A DNA stretch of 38,373 nucleotides from CAZHFA01 sp964534945 (GTDB taxonomy: Bacteria > Bdellovibrionota_C > UBA2361 > CAKMMH01). A program made the translations under genes and the position numbers. Under the pieces are notes generated by a model. The model worked only from the letters and a program-made list of their open reading frames with translations, did not search any database and was not told the DNA's origin. The DNA is taken from positions 1 to 38,373 of the forward strand of contig CAZHSB010000012.1 of assembly GCA_964534945.1 (NCBI GenBank), given 5' to 3'. Positions 16,261 through 24,963 of the stretch are shown in pieces. How positions within the stretch are numbered: position 1 is the first letter of the stretch; each line of letters opens with the position of its first letter.

Positions 16261-19152
16261 ATGAATAGAAATTTTTTACATATTTATAATAAAGAATTAA
16301 GGTCTTTTTTTTCTTCATCAATCGCATATATTTTTATCTTCTGCTTCTTAGCTGTTAGCTTATTTTCTTTTTTCTGGGTAGAAGGATTTTTTGCAAGAAA
16401 TATAGCAGATATAAAGCCACTCTTTGAATGGCTACCAATTTTATTGATATTTCTTGTTTCTGCACTAACTATGAAAATGTGGAGTGAGGAAAAGAGGACG
16501 GGAACAATTGAAGTGTTATTCAGTAGCCCTCAAAAAAGATTAACTTATGTCCTTGGCAAATTTTCTGCTTCTCTTACACTCGTGATAATTTGCCTTTTAA
16601 TGACGGTTGGAATTCCCATCACTGTTCATTATATGGGAGCACTCGATACAGGGCCTGTTATTGGAGCATATTTGGCATGTATTTTTCTTTCTGCCTTTTA
16701 TATTTCTGTCGGACTTTACATTAGTGCAAAAACTGACAATCAAATTGTTAGCTTAATCATGTCTATTTTTATTTTATCTATATTTTATTTAATTGGATCT
16801 AATTTTTTTACTGCTTTTTTTGGTAATAATATTGCAGATATTTTTAGGCTTATTGGAAGCGGTTCAAGATTTGAAGCGATAACACGAGGAGTCCTTGATG
16901 TTCGAGATATTTATTATTACTTATCTTTATGTATAATTTTTCTTTCTCTTAATCTCTACACACTAAAAAACTTAGCTTGGGACAAGAATAAAAGCCACAT
17001 TAAAACAAACAAGATGTTTTTTTTAATTATTGCAAATGTTTTTGTGTTAAATTTTTGTTTAAATTTTGTGAACTCTTTAAGAGTCGACTTAACGAAAGAT
17101 CACAGATATTCTATTTCTCCTGCAACGAAGAATATTGTACAAAATCTTGAAGAACCACTTTTGATTCGTGGCTATTTTAGCAAAAGAACTCACCCGCTAT
17201 TATCACCACTAATTCCTCAATTAAAGGATTTAATAAAAGAATATAAAGTGGCAGGTAATGGAAAAATTGACATTGAATTTATTGATCCAAAAGATTCTCC
17301 AGATGCCGAAAAGTTAGCAAGCGCAAAATATGGGATAAGGCCGATTCCGTTTCAAGTAGGTGATAAATACGAAGCTTCTTTAGTAAACTCATATTTTGAC
17401 ATACTCATTGAATATGGAGATAAGTATGAAGTGTTAAATTTTAAAGATTTAATTGAGATTAAGGTACTTGATGAAACTCATATAGATGTTCTACTAAAAA
17501 ATCCAGAATACGACATTACACGTTCTATAAAGAAAGTACTTTATGAATTTAAAGATATTAGCTCATTATTATCCGAATTAAATGGAACTATAAATTTCAA
17601 AGCTTATGTCTCTCATGATGCACTTTTACCTAAAGCCTTAGCAGTATTAAGAGGTGATTTAAATGACATTCTCAATGATCTAAAAAAGCAAACAGATGGT
17701 AAGTTTGATTTTGAATTCATCACTCCTGATAAAAAAATTGCGAAAGAAATTTATGAAAAATATGGTTTTCAACCAATGGTTGGAAGTCTTTTAAGTAATC
17801 AAGCGTTTTACTTTTATATGGTTTTAAATAACGGAAAAGAGGAATATGCCGTCACGCTTCCTACAGATTTTCAAAAAGAAAGCTTAAGAAAAAGCATTGA
17901 AAATACATTAAAAAGATTTTCAAAAGGTTTTATAAAAACTATTGGCATAAGCTCTCCAAGGCCAGAGATGAATATGCAGGCATTAAACAGAACTGGAAAA
18001 AGCTTTCAGCTTCTCATTCAAAAATTACAAGAAACATATAAGACAAAGATCCTTGATTTATCCTCAGGAATAATTCCAGAAGATATTGATATACTTGTCG
18101 TGAATTCTCCAAAAGATTTTGATAAAAAATCTGTTTATGCAATTGATCAATTCTTAATGCGTGGTGGAAGTATTATTTTTAACGCAGGTTCTCATTTTAT
18201 AACTAGAAGTTATGATAGCGTAAAGGCAGCAAAAGATCCTACAGGTCTTGAAGATTGGTTTAAGAATAATGGTGTTGCTTTTGGAAAAGATTTAATACTT
18301 GATGAAAATAATGAAAACTACCCTATTCCTACAAAAAGAGATCTTGGTGGTTTAGTTGTTCAAGAGTTAAAAATGATCCAGTACCCGATGTTTGTTGATG
18401 TAAGAAGCAATTCAATGAATCTTGATGCTGGAATTCCTTCTGGAATTACTCAAGTTACATTAAATTGGCCAAATGAAATATTGATCGATAAAGAAAAAAA
18501 TAAAGAACGTACTGTCACTCCACTACTAAATAGCTCTAAGAATTCTTGGGCATTAGATACGGAAAGCATTGAGCCAAATTTTCTTCTTTTTCCAAAATGG
18601 GGATTTAGGCAAACAGATAAAACAGGACCATTTACTTTAGCATATGTTATCGAAGGTAATTTTAATTCTTTTTTCACGGAAAAAGATAATCCTTTTTCTA
18701 AAGAGTCAAAGGAAAAAGAAGCAAAGGAATTAGAGGAATCAGAAGGGAAAACGGATAAAGAAAATAAAGATGATAAAGCACCATTAGATGGAAGTGTCGT
18801 TTCTTTTGTCTCGCACTCACCGTCTTCTTCAAAGATTATTATCTTTGCATCAAATGAGTTCGTTGAAGATAGTACATTAAGAGTTTCAGCAAGTACAGGC
18901 GGAAGTCGTTTTATGAATTCATTACAACTTGTTGAAAATGCCATCGACTGGTCTTTAGAAGACAAAACATTACTTAGCATTAGAGGAAAAACAAATTTTT
19001 CAGAGACATTACGAACGATGTCAAAAGAACAAAAAGAATTTTATGAAATCTTAAATTATTCTATTGCGTTTATTCTTTTAATCTTTAGCTATGTTATATA
19101 TAAAATCAGGAAAACATTTAAGTTAAATCATTACAAGAAACTTTTTAGTTAA
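16261..19152 (+). CDS. ABC-2 permease fused to GldG-like auxiliary domain
   Basis: A 963-residue fusion. Residues about 1-245 are an ABC-2 permease with six hydrophobic segments, including KMWSEEKRTGTIEVLFSSP, the usual elbow helix pattern. A further membrane segment at about 254-272 leads to a large periplasmic region: VDLTKDHRYSISPATKNIV and IRGYFSKRTHP match the start of the GldG-type auxiliary domain, ending with PEDIDILVVNSPKDF, FLMRGGSII and ASNEFVED. A charged Glu/Lys-rich insert lies at about 818-842. One C-terminal membrane segment (about 931-948) re-enters the membrane. In Bacteroidetes GldF and GldG are separate; here they are one chain. The DUF4340 gene starts 21 bases later. Confidence 0.88.
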   Translation: MNRNFLHIYNKELRSFFSSSIAYIFIFCFLAVSLFSFFWVEGFFARNIADIKPLFEWLPILLIFLVSALTMKMWSEEKRTGTIEVLFSSPQKRLTYVLGKFSASLTLVIICLLMTVGIPITVHYMGALDTGPVIGAYLACIFLSAFYISVGLYISAKTDNQIVSLIMSIFILSIFYLIGSNFFTAFFGNNIADIFRLIGSGSRFEAITRGVLDVRDIYYYLSLCIIFLSLNLYTLKNLAWDKNKSHIKTNKMFFLIIANVFVLNFCLNFVNSLRVDLTKDHRYSISPATKNIVQNLEEPLLIRGYFSKRTHPLLSPLIPQLKDLIKEYKVAGNGKIDIEFIDPKDSPDAEKLASAKYGIRPIPFQVGDKYEASLVNSYFDILIEYGDKYEVLNFKDLIEIKVLDETHIDVLLKNPEYDITRSIKKVLYEFKDISSLLSELNGTINFKAYVSHDALLPKALAVLRGDLNDILNDLKKQTDGKFDFEFITPDKKIAKEIYEKYGFQPMVGSLLSNQAFYFYMVLNNGKEEYAVTLPTDFQKESLRKSIENTLKRFSKGFIKTIGISSPRPEMNMQALNRTGKSFQLLIQKLQETYKTKILDLSSGIIPEDIDILVVNSPKDFDKKSVYAIDQFLMRGGSIIFNAGSHFITRSYDSVKAAKDPTGLEDWFKNNGVAFGKDLILDENNENYPIPTKRDLGGLVVQELKMIQYPMFVDVRSNSMNLDAGIPSGITQVTLNWPNEILIDKEKNKERTVTPLLNSSKNSWALDTESIEPNFLLFPKWGFRQTDKTGPFTLAYVIEGNFNSFFTEKDNPFSKESKEKEAKELEESEGKTDKENKDDKAPLDGSVVSFVSHSPSSSKIIIFASNEFVEDSTLRVSASTGGSRFMNSLQLVENAIDWSLEDKTLLSIRGKTNFSETLRTMSKEQKEFYEILNYSIAFILLIFSYVIYKIRKTFKLNHYKKLFS

Positions 19153-19173
19153 AAATTTTACAGTGAGGAAAAA

Positions 19174-20067
19174 ATGAATTTTGAAAAAATTTTAAAAATT
19201 GCTTTATTTTTACAAATCGTTTTGCTTATTTTCTTAACATACCCTTCAGGTAAGAAAGTTACAGAAAACCTATTTTTATCTACATTAGACAAAAGTAATA
19301 TTGAGAAAATAATAATTACCGAAAAAGATAAAAATATCACTTTAGTTAAGAAAAATGATCTTTGGACAATACAAGATAAATTTAATTTTCCAGCTAGTCC
19401 AGAGAAAGTAGCCAAGGTTTTAGATACTATTTTTGTTCCACAAAATTTGAGGCTCACAGGCAAAACAAAGAATGCCTTAAAAAAGTTTAAGCTTACTGCT
19501 GAAAATAACACTGGGACATTAAAGCTTTTTGGAAAAGACGGGAAAGATAAGGAAAACACAGACACTTTAATTCTAGGAGATATGCCAGAATTTAAGAAAA
19601 TTTACATAAGAAATGAGAAGAATACAAATAGCCTTGCAATTGATCTGTCAAAATTTGATCTTAGCATAGAACCTAATAATTGGTATCTAAAAAATTTCTT
19701 GGGAATTAGTAAAGATCTAGTAAAAAAGTTTAATTTTTCTACTTTTTCAATAGCTAAAAAGAAAAATGATTTTGTTATTGAAAATGTTGGATCTATGAAA
19801 GACATAAAAAAAGATCAATTTAATTTCCTTTTAAATAGATTATTTAATATTTCTTTTTTAGACATTGTTAGTGAAAATAAATTTAATGATAAAAAACCTG
19901 ATTTTACCATTACAGTTGAAAAAGGTGATGGAACAATTATGGTATTAAATTTTATAAAGGCAAAAGATCTTTTTATTATGAAAACATCAACAATGCCATG
20001 GGATTTTTCAATTTCAAAGAATTTATTTAATGCCTTAAGTGAATATAAGCTTTCATCTTTCTTTTAA
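19174..20067 (+). CDS. DUF4340 domain protein of the ABC exporter operon
   Basis: A 297-residue protein with one N-terminal membrane segment or signal anchor (about 5-23, LKIALFLQIVLLIFLTYPSG) and the rest outside the membrane. The repeating pattern of short strands around DKSNIEKIIITEKD, LWTIQDKFNFPASPEKVAKVLD and NNWYLKNF is typical of DUF4340, which often sits beside ABC-2/GldG operons. Function is not established. It is last in the operon and convergent with the phosphate permease gene. Confidence 0.8.
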   Translation: MNFEKILKIALFLQIVLLIFLTYPSGKKVTENLFLSTLDKSNIEKIIITEKDKNITLVKKNDLWTIQDKFNFPASPEKVAKVLDTIFVPQNLRLTGKTKNALKKFKLTAENNTGTLKLFGKDGKDKENTDTLILGDMPEFKKIYIRNEKNTNSLAIDLSKFDLSIEPNNWYLKNFLGISKDLVKKFNFSTFSIAKKKNDFVIENVGSMKDIKKDQFNFLLNRLFNISFLDIVSENKFNDKKPDFTITVEKGDGTIMVLNFIKAKDLFIMKTSTMPWDFSISKNLFNALSEYKLSSFF

Positions 20068-20135
20068 TAAAAATATCATTAGGCATACAAATTATTTTCA
20101 CATCACAAGCTAAAAGTGTTTTGTAATGGAAAATT

Positions 20136-21086
20136 TTATAAGCTCAAGATGGTGTTAAGAAATATTGCCAAAATAAATGCTAGGATTGGAGAAAGAATCC
20201 ATGCTAAGCATATGGAAGAAAGTTTTTTATAATTAATCTCTGTTCCTCCTCGTATGATTCCAACACCGAGCACTGCGCTAATTATACTATGATTACTACT
20301 TACGGGGACTCCAATTATGGCAAACACATGCATTGCTAACGCGGAACTAAATATAACCACAAGAGCACCAAAGCCATCTATTTTTAGAATTCCCTCTCCA
20401 ACAACAAGCATGATCTTCTTACTGTAAGTAATAACTCCAAAAGCAATTCCCAAACCTGCCAAAAGTGATAAATCACTATTTGAAAAAGACATATTTAAAA
20501 ATTCTTGCGGGATAACCCCTACAACATTTGCCACATTATTTGCTCCCAATGCATAAGAAGCATAGCAACCAACAAGTATCAATAAATATTTTATAATAAT
20601 ATCATTTACTAAAATTCCAATCTTAAGACGTTTAAAACAACAAAAAAGAACATAATATACGATCCAAGAAATAAGGATTGATAAGAATGGAACAGTTAAC
20701 CAACATAAAATAATTTTTACTAATGGTTTCAGATTAAAGGAATGATTTACTACAGATATACCAACAATTGCGCCTACAACAACCTGAGAAGTACTTACAG
20801 AAAGCTTTAATGAATTCGCAAGAAAAATACAAAATGCGCTAGAGAAAACAATACTAAAAGCAATCGTCATACTTTGAGGACAAAGTGACTGATAAGTTTC
20901 AATTCCAGAACTACCTTGAAAGAAAGCACCAACTATTAAAAAAATAGAGCACAAAATTACAGCTAATCTATAACTAATTATTTTAGATGAAACTGATACT
21001 CCAAAACAATTAGATGCATCATTTGCGCCCAAACTCCAAGATAAAAACAACACTCCCACTATTACAAATATAATTTGTAAATCCAT
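20136..21086 (-). CDS. pit: PiT-family inorganic phosphate transporter
   Basis: A polytopic membrane protein of 316 residues that should carry phosphate (usually as a metal-phosphate complex or with a cation) across the inner membrane. The two inverted PiT signatures are present: SLGANDASNCFGVSVSSKI near the N-terminus and ALGANNVANVVG near the middle, with SNHSIISAVLGVGII in the second half. It is on the short side for the family but starts and ends like other members. It lies three bases after the DUF47 gene, the usual pair for low-affinity phosphate uptake. Confidence 0.9.
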   Translation of the reverse strand: MDLQIIFVIVGVLFLSWSLGANDASNCFGVSVSSKIISYRLAVILCSIFLIVGAFFQGSSGIETYQSLCPQSMTIAFSIVFSSAFCIFLANSLKLSVSTSQVVVGAIVGISVVNHSFNLKPLVKIILCWLTVPFLSILISWIVYYVLFCCFKRLKIGILVNDIIIKYLLILVGCYASYALGANNVANVVGVIPQEFLNMSFSNSDLSLLAGLGIAFGVITYSKKIMLVVGEGILKIDGFGALVVIFSSALAMHVFAIIGVPVSSNHSIISAVLGVGIIRGGTEINYKKLSSICLAWILSPILAFILAIFLNTILSL

Positions 21087-21089
21087 AAA

Positions 21090-21731
21090 CTAAAAACCTC
21101 TTTTTGCCACGATAATTCTAATCAGATCTGAAACATCTTCTGCCTTATCGCAGATTTCAGAAAGTATTCTTATCCATTCTGTTAAAATCAATTTTTTATA
21201 TGGATCAATTTCACTTTTAAAAATTTCTTCCGTTAAAAAAATTTCTACATCATCAGCATCACTCTCAATTTGCGCGATTTTCCCTACAAGAGGCAATGCC
21301 ATTCTATAATTTGAGAAAACCTTTTCTTCCGCTTCAGATAAAACAGACACTATATTTACTGCATAATTTACAATCGATAATATGGAACTCACACAAAAAT
21401 CTGGCAATACAATTTTGTGCGTTTTTAACATTAAAACTACTATCTCTGCTTGATTTGCTATTTTGTCCGTGGCTTCTAAAAGTCCAAAAATATCTCCCCT
21501 AGATTCTGGAAAAAGAGCCTTCCCATACAAAAGAACTTCAATTTCCGCTCTTAGCGTATCTGCTTTTGATTCAGATATTCTTACCATAGAAATTGCGTTA
21601 TCTAATCCGATATCCTTTGAATCTATTGCAATTAAAATCGCTTTTTTTAACGCCGTAACCGAATTTACAACTTCAAATCTAAAATCTGCAAAAGTTGACT
21701 CAATTTGCTTTTTCTTCTTATAATCAAACAT
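21090..21731 (-). CDS. DUF47/PhoU-like accessory protein of the phosphate permease
   Basis: A 213-residue all-helical protein of the PhoU_div (DUF47) family, which accompanies PiT transporters. Family features are AISMVRISESKADTLRAEIE, LFPESRGDIFGLLEATDKIANQAE and KIAQIESDADDVEIFL; the conserved acidic residues in the helices are metal ligands in PhoU-type bundles. It precedes pit in a tight two-gene operon divergent from the TetR gene, so the regulator could act on both. Confidence 0.9.
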   Translation of the reverse strand: MFDYKKKKQIESTFADFRFEVVNSVTALKKAILIAIDSKDIGLDNAISMVRISESKADTLRAEIEVLLYGKALFPESRGDIFGLLEATDKIANQAEIVVLMLKTHKIVLPDFCVSSILSIVNYAVNIVSVLSEAEEKVFSNYRMALPLVGKIAQIESDADDVEIFLTEEIFKSEIDPYKKLILTEWIRILSEICDKAEDVSDLIRIIVAKRGF

Positions 21732-21800
21732 AACAATAATCCCTTATTAATTAAGCTTTCCCTACTCCATAACCAATGTAAATACAGCATGTTATTCTTT

Positions 21801-21840
21801 TTGACTTTTTATAAAAACTAGTGATATTATCATAGACTAG
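21801..21840 (+). promoter_or_regulatory. tetR promoter with overlapping inverted repeat
   Basis: TTGACT (21801-21806), 18 bases, TATTAT (21825-21830). CTAGT (21818-21822) and ACTAG (21836-21840) form an inverted repeat straddling the -10 and start point, where an autorepressor would bind. The repeat is short, so the operator call is tentative. Confidence 0.5.
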
Positions 21841-21850
21841 GATTGTGAAA

Positions 21851-22471
21851 ATGAATACTGCAAAAGATATAAAAAATAATGCTGACATATTAAATAATAT
21901 TAGTTCTAGAGACAGAATTTTAGCTGCAGCTTTAAAATTATTTGTGGAACAAGGTTATTTCAATACAAACATTCCAGACTTAAGTAGAGAAAGTCGTTGT
22001 AGCGTTGGATCAATTTATCATAATTTTACAAATAAAGAAGAAATTGCCGCTGCTTTGTATGATCTTTGTGTTGCCATATTTCGAAAAGAACTTGAGAAAT
22101 CTGTTTCTAATATCGATAACGTGGAAGAAGTTATTAAGCGCTTAGTTAAATCTTTTTTACAATTCTCAGAAGTTAATGTTCAAACATCAAAGTATATTTG
22201 GCTTTGTCGTCATAGTGAATTCTTACATGGAATTGTTAGGCGTCCAACGACATTAGGCTTTGATGAGCTTGGAAGAATATTAACAAAAACTTTAAAGCAA
22301 GGAATAAAAGACAATAAAATAAGATTGCTAAATGCAAAAATTTTATGGAGCATTATATTTGGTATTCCTTTAGCCTATGTCAGAGATTGGTTTGACGGAT
22401 ACAATAAAATTGCGCCTTCAAAAGTTGCAGATCAAATGGCAGATGCTTGTTGGCGTGCATTAAAAGCTTAA
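21851..22471 (+). CDS. TetR/AcrR-family transcriptional regulator
   Basis: A 206-residue one-component regulator. The N-terminal helix-turn-helix is clear: SSRDRILAAALKLFVEQGY, then IPDLSRESRCSVGSIYHNF with NKEEIAAALY. The C-terminal ligand-binding part is helical and ends DQMADACWRALKA. I chose the ATG at 21851 over the GTG at 21845 because AGG at 21839-21841 is then at a normal distance. The gene lies between the divergent phosphate uptake pair and the downstream CorC-like gene, so either could be its target. The ligand cannot be told. Confidence 0.92.
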   Translation: MNTAKDIKNNADILNNISSRDRILAAALKLFVEQGYFNTNIPDLSRESRCSVGSIYHNFTNKEEIAAALYDLCVAIFRKELEKSVSNIDNVEEVIKRLVKSFLQFSEVNVQTSKYIWLCRHSEFLHGIVRRPTTLGFDELGRILTKTLKQGIKDNKIRLLNAKILWSIIFGIPLAYVRDWFDGYNKIAPSKVADQMADACWRALKA

Positions 22472-22496
22472 AAATTTTAAAATATTTGGTTTATTC

Positions 22497-23828
22497 ATGG
22501 ATAATATTTATAGTCTGTCTCTTTTTTTTATTTCTTTTAGTATTCTTTTAGTTTTTTTCATCATATCAAACTGGACATTAAGCCAAACAAAAAACATCAA
22601 ATTAAAACACTTAGAAGAAGGGCTAACTAATTCCCCTATTTTTCGTTTTATAAAACATTTAGCCAAGTCCAGAGAACAACATATTTATGCCACGTATTTT
22701 TATATTATTTTAATAAGCTTTTTGCTAGGATCTTGCCTTTCAAAAATTATTATACATTTTGATTTTCTTACAAAATACTTTCAAGATGAATCTATTTTAG
22801 TATTTATCGTCATATCTTTGTTATACTTAGGATTGCTAATTTTTACTATAGATCTTTTAAAGGGAATTTTTTCTTTTAATGCAGAAAAAACATTAGTTGC
22901 GCTATCCCCTCTTATCTATTTATTTTGCAAAATAAATTCTTTTTTCCCAAGAATTATCATAAAAATCAATAATAAAATTTTAAATCATTTAGGACGTGGG
23001 ACAAAACGCGCAATAGGAAATCTCTTCTCGACAAAAGAGTTGGGAGAAATATTTGAAGAAAGCAATAAAAATGGACTAATTGAAGATGAAGAAAAAGAGC
23101 TTTTAAAGGGTGTTATTAATTTTTCTGACACTAATGTAAGAGAAATTATGACACCTCGTCATGAAATCGCATACGTTCAATATGATGATGATATATTTGA
23201 AGTAGCAAAGATTTTTGCGAAAGAAGGTTTTAGTAGATTACTTGTTTGTGACAAAGAACTTGATAATGTAAAAGGAATTGTTTTAGCAAAAGATGTGCTT
23301 GCTTATATTACTAAACATAATACTGATGAATCAAAAAACAAAAATTTAAAAGATATATTAAGACATGCATATCTTGTAAGAGAAAATAAACAGGTAGATG
23401 AGCTTCTACAGGAGTTTAGGCAAAAAGGCATACATTTAGCTGTAGTATTAGATGAACATGGCGGAGTTGAAGGATTAGTAACAATTGAGGATTTAATTGA
23501 AGAAATTGTCGGTGACATCATAGATGAACATGATTTATTAGACAAAACTAAAGATGATGAATTAGTAAAAAAGAATGCCGAAACCATCACTGTTTCTGGA
23601 TTATTATCAGTTCATGATTTCAACGAAGACTATGCGCCTCCTATTATTCCAGATGGAGAATACGAAACTATCGCAGGGTTTATGATTAAATTTTTGTCCA
23701 AAGTACCTCAAAAAGGCGATAACTTTGATTATGATGAATATCATTTTGTGATCATAAATATTGTTGAAAATAGGATTGATAAGATAAGTATTTCTCCAGT
23801 AAAGCCAAAAGAGTCAAGTTTAACGTAA
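22497..23828 (+). CDS. CorC/HlyC-type membrane protein with CBS pair
   Basis: A 443-residue protein. Hydrophobic segments at about 6-27, 66-85, 99-120 and 133-155 stand where the DUF21/CNNM membrane domain would be, though the match there is weak. A CBS pair follows (about 208-330): VREIMTPRHEIAYVQYDD opens the first CBS and DEHGGVEGLVTIEDLIEEIVGDI closes the second. The C-terminal CorC_HlyC domain (about 350-435) has SGLLSVHDFNEDY and ETIAGFMIKFLSKVPQKGD. Family members are linked to Mg2+/Co2+ resistance or efflux. It follows tetR by 25 bases on the same strand, so co-transcription is likely. Confidence 0.88.
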   Translation: MDNIYSLSLFFISFSILLVFFIISNWTLSQTKNIKLKHLEEGLTNSPIFRFIKHLAKSREQHIYATYFYIILISFLLGSCLSKIIIHFDFLTKYFQDESILVFIVISLLYLGLLIFTIDLLKGIFSFNAEKTLVALSPLIYLFCKINSFFPRIIIKINNKILNHLGRGTKRAIGNLFSTKELGEIFEESNKNGLIEDEEKELLKGVINFSDTNVREIMTPRHEIAYVQYDDDIFEVAKIFAKEGFSRLLVCDKELDNVKGIVLAKDVLAYITKHNTDESKNKNLKDILRHAYLVRENKQVDELLQEFRQKGIHLAVVLDEHGGVEGLVTIEDLIEEIVGDIIDEHDLLDKTKDDELVKKNAETITVSGLLSVHDFNEDYAPPIIPDGEYETIAGFMIKFLSKVPQKGDNFDYDEYHFVIINIVENRIDKISISPVKPKESSLT

Positions 23829-23955
23829 CCTATATAGATAATTACTTTTTTTAAAATAGTTATGTTTCTTAACATATATAAAAGTGAATCTTTTTAATTA
23901 AAACTTCATCTATATCCTTGTAAAAGATATTTTTTATTTTTTGTAAGGATAAAAC

Positions 23956-24750
23956 ATGCCAAGAAAAAAATTAAGTGAACAGATTGAGAAAATTTCTAAA
24001 CCATCAAAGAAGTTACTTGAGTCATCATCAAAAATAGTAGGTAAGAAAAATTATAAAAAAAATTATAAGATTGATTTAAGAGTCTTACCACCTTCTAGCT
24101 TAGGACCATTCGCAATTTCTGGATTTTCCATAGCTCCTGCGATTATAAAACTTTGCAAAGTAAAACGATTAGACATGATTGGCATTATTGATAGATTTCA
24201 AGGAGAATTTGTAGATAAATTACGAAAGTTTTCTAACGATTATCCGTTAACAATTGTCACGGGATTAGATCTTCAAGTAAAAGTAGATAAATATGAAGAT
24301 ATAATTATTACTTGCTTCTTCGAAGAAGAAATGGATTCTGCTAAGATAAAGGAATTTTTAGGATTGTTAAATGTTGCCGAGTCTTGTTATGGTATGGAAT
24401 CGTATCCTGTAAAACTTCCTTTAGATTTAATTTTAGAACATGTCGAAGCTTTTAATGGCTTTGCAATTCCAAGTAGAATTGATAAAACTCCAAATAGAAA
24501 ATGCGCTATTCCTATTTTAGTTGAAAGGTATGGATTTAGGTCATTTGAAATTGCATATCAAGATGATACAAAATTCTTTTTCAAAAAATTATGGCCGAAA
24601 GAAAAATTTAACTTATTTAGTTTTTCAAATGCAAATGCATTAGCTCAAGTTGGAAATAGAATTGAAAAAGTAAAACTTCAATCACCAGATTTTTCGGGAT
24701 TAAAAGAGTTTATGCTTAGAGCCCCAATTGAAAATTCTTTATTAATTTAA
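23956..24750 (+). CDS. PHP-fold protein lacking the metal-binding residues
   Basis: A 264-residue protein with a Lys/Ser-rich start (about 1-38), then a chain that follows the PHP phosphoesterase pattern segment by segment. DLRVLPP (40-46) stands where active members have DLHLHT. RLDMIGIIDRF (71-81) stands for GLDIIAITDHN, and VTGLDLQVK (101-109) for PGMEV. FAIPSRID (169-176) stands for AIPAHVD, and FSNAN (223-227) for SSDAH. The fold motifs remain but the ligand His residues are all replaced, so metal catalysis is unlikely. AAGGAT (23945-23950) is the ribosome site and could pair with ATCCTT at 23924-23929. The alignment is from memory; a structure search would settle it. Confidence 0.65.
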   Translation: MPRKKLSEQIEKISKPSKKLLESSSKIVGKKNYKKNYKIDLRVLPPSSLGPFAISGFSIAPAIIKLCKVKRLDMIGIIDRFQGEFVDKLRKFSNDYPLTIVTGLDLQVKVDKYEDIIITCFFEEEMDSAKIKEFLGLLNVAESCYGMESYPVKLPLDLILEHVEAFNGFAIPSRIDKTPNRKCAIPILVERYGFRSFEIAYQDDTKFFFKKLWPKEKFNLFSFSNANALAQVGNRIEKVKLQSPDFSGLKEFMLRAPIENSLLI

Positions 24751-24779
24751 GTGCTGATTTTGCAAAGAAAAATAAGAAA

Positions 24780-24864
24780 TGCCGGGGGCGGGAATCGAAC
24801 CCGCACGGGAAAAAATCCCACAGGATTTTAAGTCCTGTGTGTCTACCAATTCCACCACCTCGGC
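24780..24864 (-). tRNA. tRNA-Leu (anticodon TAA)
   Basis: On minus, the sequence folds as a class II tRNA: acceptor GCCGAGG with CCCCGGC (one A-C mismatch), a D-arm with GGTAG, anticodon stem ACAGGACTTAAAATCCTGT with TAA, a long variable arm (GGGA...TCCC), T-arm GCGGGTTCGATTCCCGC and discriminator A. CCA is not encoded. It lies after aspS but has its own promoter. Confidence 0.97.
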
Positions 24865-24875
24865 GAACGTTTTAA

Positions 24876-24903
24876 ATTATACTAAAAACGCCTAACAAAT
24901 CAA
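24876..24903 (-). promoter_or_regulatory. Promoter of tRNA-Leu
   Basis: On minus, TTGATT (24898-24903), 16 bases, TATAAT (24876-24881). Start point is expected a few bases before the tRNA 5' end. The -10 context TTTAGTATAATT also precedes tRNA-Thr(CGT). Confidence 0.7.
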
Positions 24904-24925
24904 GACGCCTATTCTTTTTTTTTGT

Positions 24926-24952
24926 TAAAAAATATTAAAAATTTTTAATATT
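24926..24952 (-). terminator. Weak terminator-like palindrome after aspS
   Basis: A perfect 22-base A/T palindrome (24931-24952) follows the aspS stop and on minus runs into TTTTTT. All-A/T stems terminate poorly, so this is tentative. Confidence 0.4.
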
Positions 24953-24963
24953 ATTCTTATTAC

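Noticed and set aside
18450..18980. A 176-residue frame opposite the permease fusion
   Set aside because: Ser/Phe-rich antisense shadow of a conserved coding region, with no ribosome site.
24780..24864. tRNA-Leu as a broken or partial gene because of the acceptor A-C mismatch
   Set aside because: All arms, the variable arm, the anticodon and a good promoter are present; a single mismatch is tolerated.
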